Program-made: the position numbers and the translations under genes
Notes under the pieces: generated by a model
Database searches by the model: none
What the model saw: the letters and a program-made list of their open reading frames with translations, nothing else
What the model was told of the DNA's origin: nothing
NCBI GenBank assembly: GCA_944990035.1
Contig: CALYLX010000145.1
Location: 930,001 to 994,000, forward strand
DNA from: Clitopilus passeckerianus
Taxonomy: Eukaryota > Basidiomycota > Agaricomycetes > Agaricales > Entolomataceae
Direction of reading: 5' to 3'
Length of the DNA stretch: 64,000 nt
In this document: one piece after another, positions 61,057 through 64,000 of the stretch
Position numbering within the stretch: the first letter of the stretch is position 1
How the letters are laid out: every line of letters begins with the position of its first letter

Positions 61057-62367
61057 ATGTTCAAATTCGACTTTAGCATCGACGATGTGGACGACGAGCT
61101 TGCTGAGTCTTTTATGGATCTAACACCAAACGAAAACCAACCAAAGCATTCGGTTGAGCAGCAGAAATTCCAAGAAATATACCTAGATGACCTAGTACGT
61201 CCTTCGTTCCAGATAATGTCTTCAAGCAGTTGATCTGACGGTTTTTCCCCCAACCAAAGTATAGCTAGACCACCTGCCTCCCAAAATATCGTTTTCGCCG
61301 ATCCACGTACCTCCTACATCTGGATCCGGTCAAAAGTCCACTCTTTATAGAAGAGATCTTTTCGATGCGCGCTTCCAGTTGATTGCAGAGAGCGAAGAAA
61401 AGGAGGATGGCCAGTCCCCAGACAATGCCGATCCGAGCGAGAAATCCGCTCTGGAGTTTGTGGAAGCACCGTCCGATCTAGTACCTGGAGTCTACGAGGG
61501 CGGCTTGAAAACATGGGAGTGCAGCATTGATCTCGTGGGCTACCTTGATAGCCTCAATATTCCTGTCGAACACTGGCAAGGAAAGCGCGTTCTGGAGGTG
61601 CGGCTACACGTCTTGGAATGAGATTTGTTTGCTCAATATACCACAGATAGGTTGTGGCACAGCGGTTCCCTGCCTTTACCTTCTGCAAAAGCTTTTCTCC
61701 CGCACAGTCTCATCCAGTGGAGAGACGTCAGAGACTCATATCAATCTGCAAGACTACAATGTCTCCGTTCTGCAACTCGTAACTGTTCCGAACCTCGTTC
61801 TCTCCTGGTGCAAGTCTCAATAACCTCCAACAACTGACTCCCGTCTGAACTTTATGAACAGATAAATCCGAGGCTGCCTCAAGCTACCGTGCATCAGAAT
61901 CGGAATCTACAGGCTCCACCACGACCTCATCGGGTAAGGCAATGGAAGATGAGCCCACGCCAACCGAACCGGAACCAGAGCTCGAGATCACACCGGAACT
62001 CAAAGCAGCTTTCCTGGCCTCTCTGAAGGAACACGGCATCCAACTGCGTTTCTTCTCCGGCTCATGGGAAACCTTCGACCTAGCCTGCGCTGGAGGACCA
62101 TATGATACCGTCCTGACTTCGGAAACGGTCTACCGAACAGACAGTTTACCGTCTTTGGTTGAACTCTTGAAGTCTGCTGGCCCAAGCACCCGTGGCGAGG
62201 AAAGTGTGCCAGCATGCTTGGTTGCGGCGAAGATAGTGTACTTTGGGGTTGGAGGTGGGGTTTCAGAGTTTGTGGGTGCTGTACGGAAAGCGGGAGGGAA
62301 GGTCGAGTCCGTCTGGGAGACGCATTCCGGTGTTAGTCGAAGTATCATGAAGGTTGAATGGGACTAG
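61057..62367 (+). CDS. HPM1: protein-histidine N-methyltransferase Hpm1 (METTL18 family)
   Basis: SAM-dependent methyltransferase; yeast Hpm1 methylates a histidine of ribosomal protein uL3 and affects 60S biogenesis and translation. ATG 61057 gives MFKFDFSIDDVDDELAESF, a typical family N-terminus. After an intron come LLDHLPPKISFSPIHVPP and the diagnostic DLVPGVYEGGLKTWECSIDL. Motif I spans an intron: GKRVLE then IGCGTAVPCLYLL. Next is LQDYNVSVLQLVTVPNLVLS W, an insert with TPTEPEPELEITPELK, then FSGSWETF, YDTVLTSETVYRTDSLPSL, and the end VESVWETHSGVSRSIMKVEW D. The family motifs and residues are present. About 390 residues, four exons. Confidence 0.88.
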
Positions 62368-62465
62368 ACAAGAAAACATGGGGATGGTTTAGGCAGAACA
62401 ATGAATGGCCAGTTGTGTGCGATTAAAATTAGAATATACTCGAATATGTGTCTGCAAACTAATAA

Positions 62466-63297
62466 TCATATCATCGAACTGAACCTCTCCGACAATGGTT
62501 TGGACGCGAGTGCCATCGTCTTGCCCAGCCGACCGGTCTGCTCCAACTCAAGAACCTTCATTACGCTCAAGTCCTTCATAATTGTCCTCCTCCTCGCTCG
62601 CTCGCGCCTCTTGCTGAGATGATCCCAATCCTCGAAGAGACCAACTTCCTGGCCAACTACCGGTTTTTCGGCGGCGGCGGCTTCGCGTTTTTCCTCAGCA
62701 GCCTTGACCTGCTTCGCTGAGTTCCACAGCGACGGGTCAATCTTTTTCCAGCACCAGACTTTAGTGGTCACAGGTGCCTCCTCTGAAGCTTCTACGAAAA
62801 CACGTTCGTCTTGCTTGCCCTTTCTCTTCTTCTTTGGTGGATTTTGGGGAAGACCGAAGGTTTGGGTGTGCGTTCGTGGTGTCTGGGACATTGCAATCTC
62901 CCCAGCTCCTTCAAGAACAGGTAGAATCTGTGATTTGAGGTATCTGCGCGTGAGTTAGGAATTCGGCGTGTCAATAGTGCAGGAGATACAGAATCATATT
63001 GTAGACGTACTTCATAGACCGCACCGGATGATGGATGTGTTCAGGCATGTGAACAGGGTTCATCCGCCCCGTATGCGTGTTTCTCCGGGGCAGAATTTGT
63101 GGGACATCGTGCGTGAAGCCAGCAGGTGCTGGTTCCTTCAGAGCCAGCTTGTAAAGCTCGGCGGTTGTGATGCCTTGAGGAAACTCATTTTGAGCAATGA
63201 CCTTCCGGACGAGTTTTATGCCCTCCTTTAGCGAGGCCATTTGCCGTGTTTGGTGTCGAAGGAAGCCAACGGAATTTATGACTGGTGAACTGGCCAT
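62466..63297 (-). CDS. conserved-looking hypothetical protein, possibly mitochondrial
   Basis: I do not recognise the family. The first exon reads MASSPVINSVGFLRHQTRQ from ATG 63297 (basic, Ser-rich, no acidic residues: plausible mitochondrial targeting), then MASLKEGIKLVRKVIAQNEF and PAPAGFTHDVPQILPRRNTH and HPVRSMK. A GT-AG intron joins it to YLKSQILPVLEGAGEIAMSQ. The second exon has a Lys-rich segment (PPKKKRKGKQDE), TTKVWCWKKIDPSLWNSAKQ and a charged helix, ending KPLSERFSSMI. In-frame ATGs at 63369 and 63480 would extend the protein, so the start is uncertain. It is convergent with HPM1, leaving about 100 bp between the stop codons. Confidence 0.55.
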
Positions 63298-63480
63298 GAC
63301 AGCTAGAGCTGGTGACGGGGAGGAATTGTCGCGACTCGCCTGCAAAACGTTGTTTGTTTTAGGTGGCATTGCACAACGTCCATGTACAGCCACCGGAATG
63401 ATATGCCGTCCCGCCGATATTTTGGGCTCTTCTCCGAGAGCCTTGGCTAGTTCCTCGATGGTTTCTCGTACATGCTCCAA

Positions 63481-64000
63481 TGAAAAAGGTGTATTCTTCC
63501 TTGGAGTTATATCGTAGTTTGAGATGACGTTCGTTGAGGGGGGAATTGTAATCTTATTACCCAGTGGAGATTTGCCACTCTTCCTCAGTATATAATCTCG
63601 AAAACCGCCTGAAGCATACGCTCAAAATTGATAACATCTCGCCCCCTCCCAATGAGGATCCCTCAGACGAAAAGGCCATAATGAATTGGCATCGGGCCAT
63701 CGTCGGGACAAGGTTCGGGAAATGAAGGTGTGATCAATTTGTCTAAGGCTTCTAAAGCAAACAAAAGGGTGGTTCACTCATTGCACACGCCAGTGGCCCA
63801 TCCAAACAGCGAACAGCCTCCTTTCTTTCATCCTCCTCGTAGTACCAACGCAATGGGCCCCCCACGGCGGAATGGCATACGAAAACAATCTGTACAGTAT
63901 TCAAGTGACTCGTCAGCCGCACCACAATCTCCTTTATTTCCCCGACAAACGACGCCTGGAACATCGAAGCCGCAAGCAGCCAACGCCATGGCAGCGTCTA
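63481..64000. other. right edge of window, no supported gene
   Basis: About 520 bp. A minus-strand open frame near 63752-63964 has no recognisable motif and may be part of a gene that continues beyond the window. Nothing else supported. Confidence 0.3.

Overview
The window is nuclear DNA of a filamentous basidiomycete, almost certainly an agaricomycete mushroom-forming fungus. The evidence is dense genes carrying many short GT-AG introns of about 50-60 nt, a basidiomycete-type LYS2, PDS5, NAA15 and eL42 gene set, large lineage-specific families (MYND-finger proteins, F-box/LRR proteins), and a KDZ-type DNA transposon with a CxC2 cysteine cluster. The species cannot be named from the sequence alone.

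Layout. 1-4.6 kb: two tandem MYND-finger paralogues, the first entering from outside the window and intact, the second decayed. 4.9-25.9 kb: a mostly housekeeping block with a GNAT acetyltransferase (-), ribosomal protein eL42 (+), NatA subunit NAA15 (-), cohesin regulator PDS5 (+), a secreted histidine-rich protein (-), alpha-aminoadipate reductase LYS2 (-), SWR1-complex protein SWC5 (+) and an F-box-like protein (-) broken by one stop codon. 26.2-31.6 kb: two more MYND paralogues in divergent orientation, one near-intact and one broken. 31.9-41.9 kb: a HAM1-like protein, a second histidine-rich secreted protein, a Bin3-type RNA-cap methyltransferase and a ubiquitin-specific protease. About 42.3-53.5 kb: a transposon island that I read as one KDZ element of about 11 kb. 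It has a leftward arm of passenger genes, a rightward arm with a Ser/Pro-rich cysteine protein and the KDZ transposase, and matching palindromic motifs at both ends. 53.5-64 kb: an LRR-like protein against the transposon edge, a nuclear-looking acidic protein with a tentative pRiA4b-ORF3-like domain, a cytosolic GH1 beta-glucosidase, the histidine methyltransferase Hpm1, and an unrecognised conserved-looking protein.

How the genes relate. The housekeeping genes are independent and often divergently paired, sharing 0.3-0.7 kb intergenic promoters (GNAT/eL42, NAA15/PDS5, LYS2/SWC5, histidine-rich B/Bin3, acidic protein/GH1). Two Gcn4/Cpc1-type sites sit upstream of LYS2. The fast-evolving part is the MYND family (four copies in 31 kb in different states of decay), the twin histidine-rich secreted genes, and the KDZ element. 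The most unusual observations are the KDZ element and its passengers, the unequal and partly ultra-short intron at one conserved position in the MYND family, the histidine-rich gene pair, and the eL42 gene whose stop codon lies alone behind an intron.
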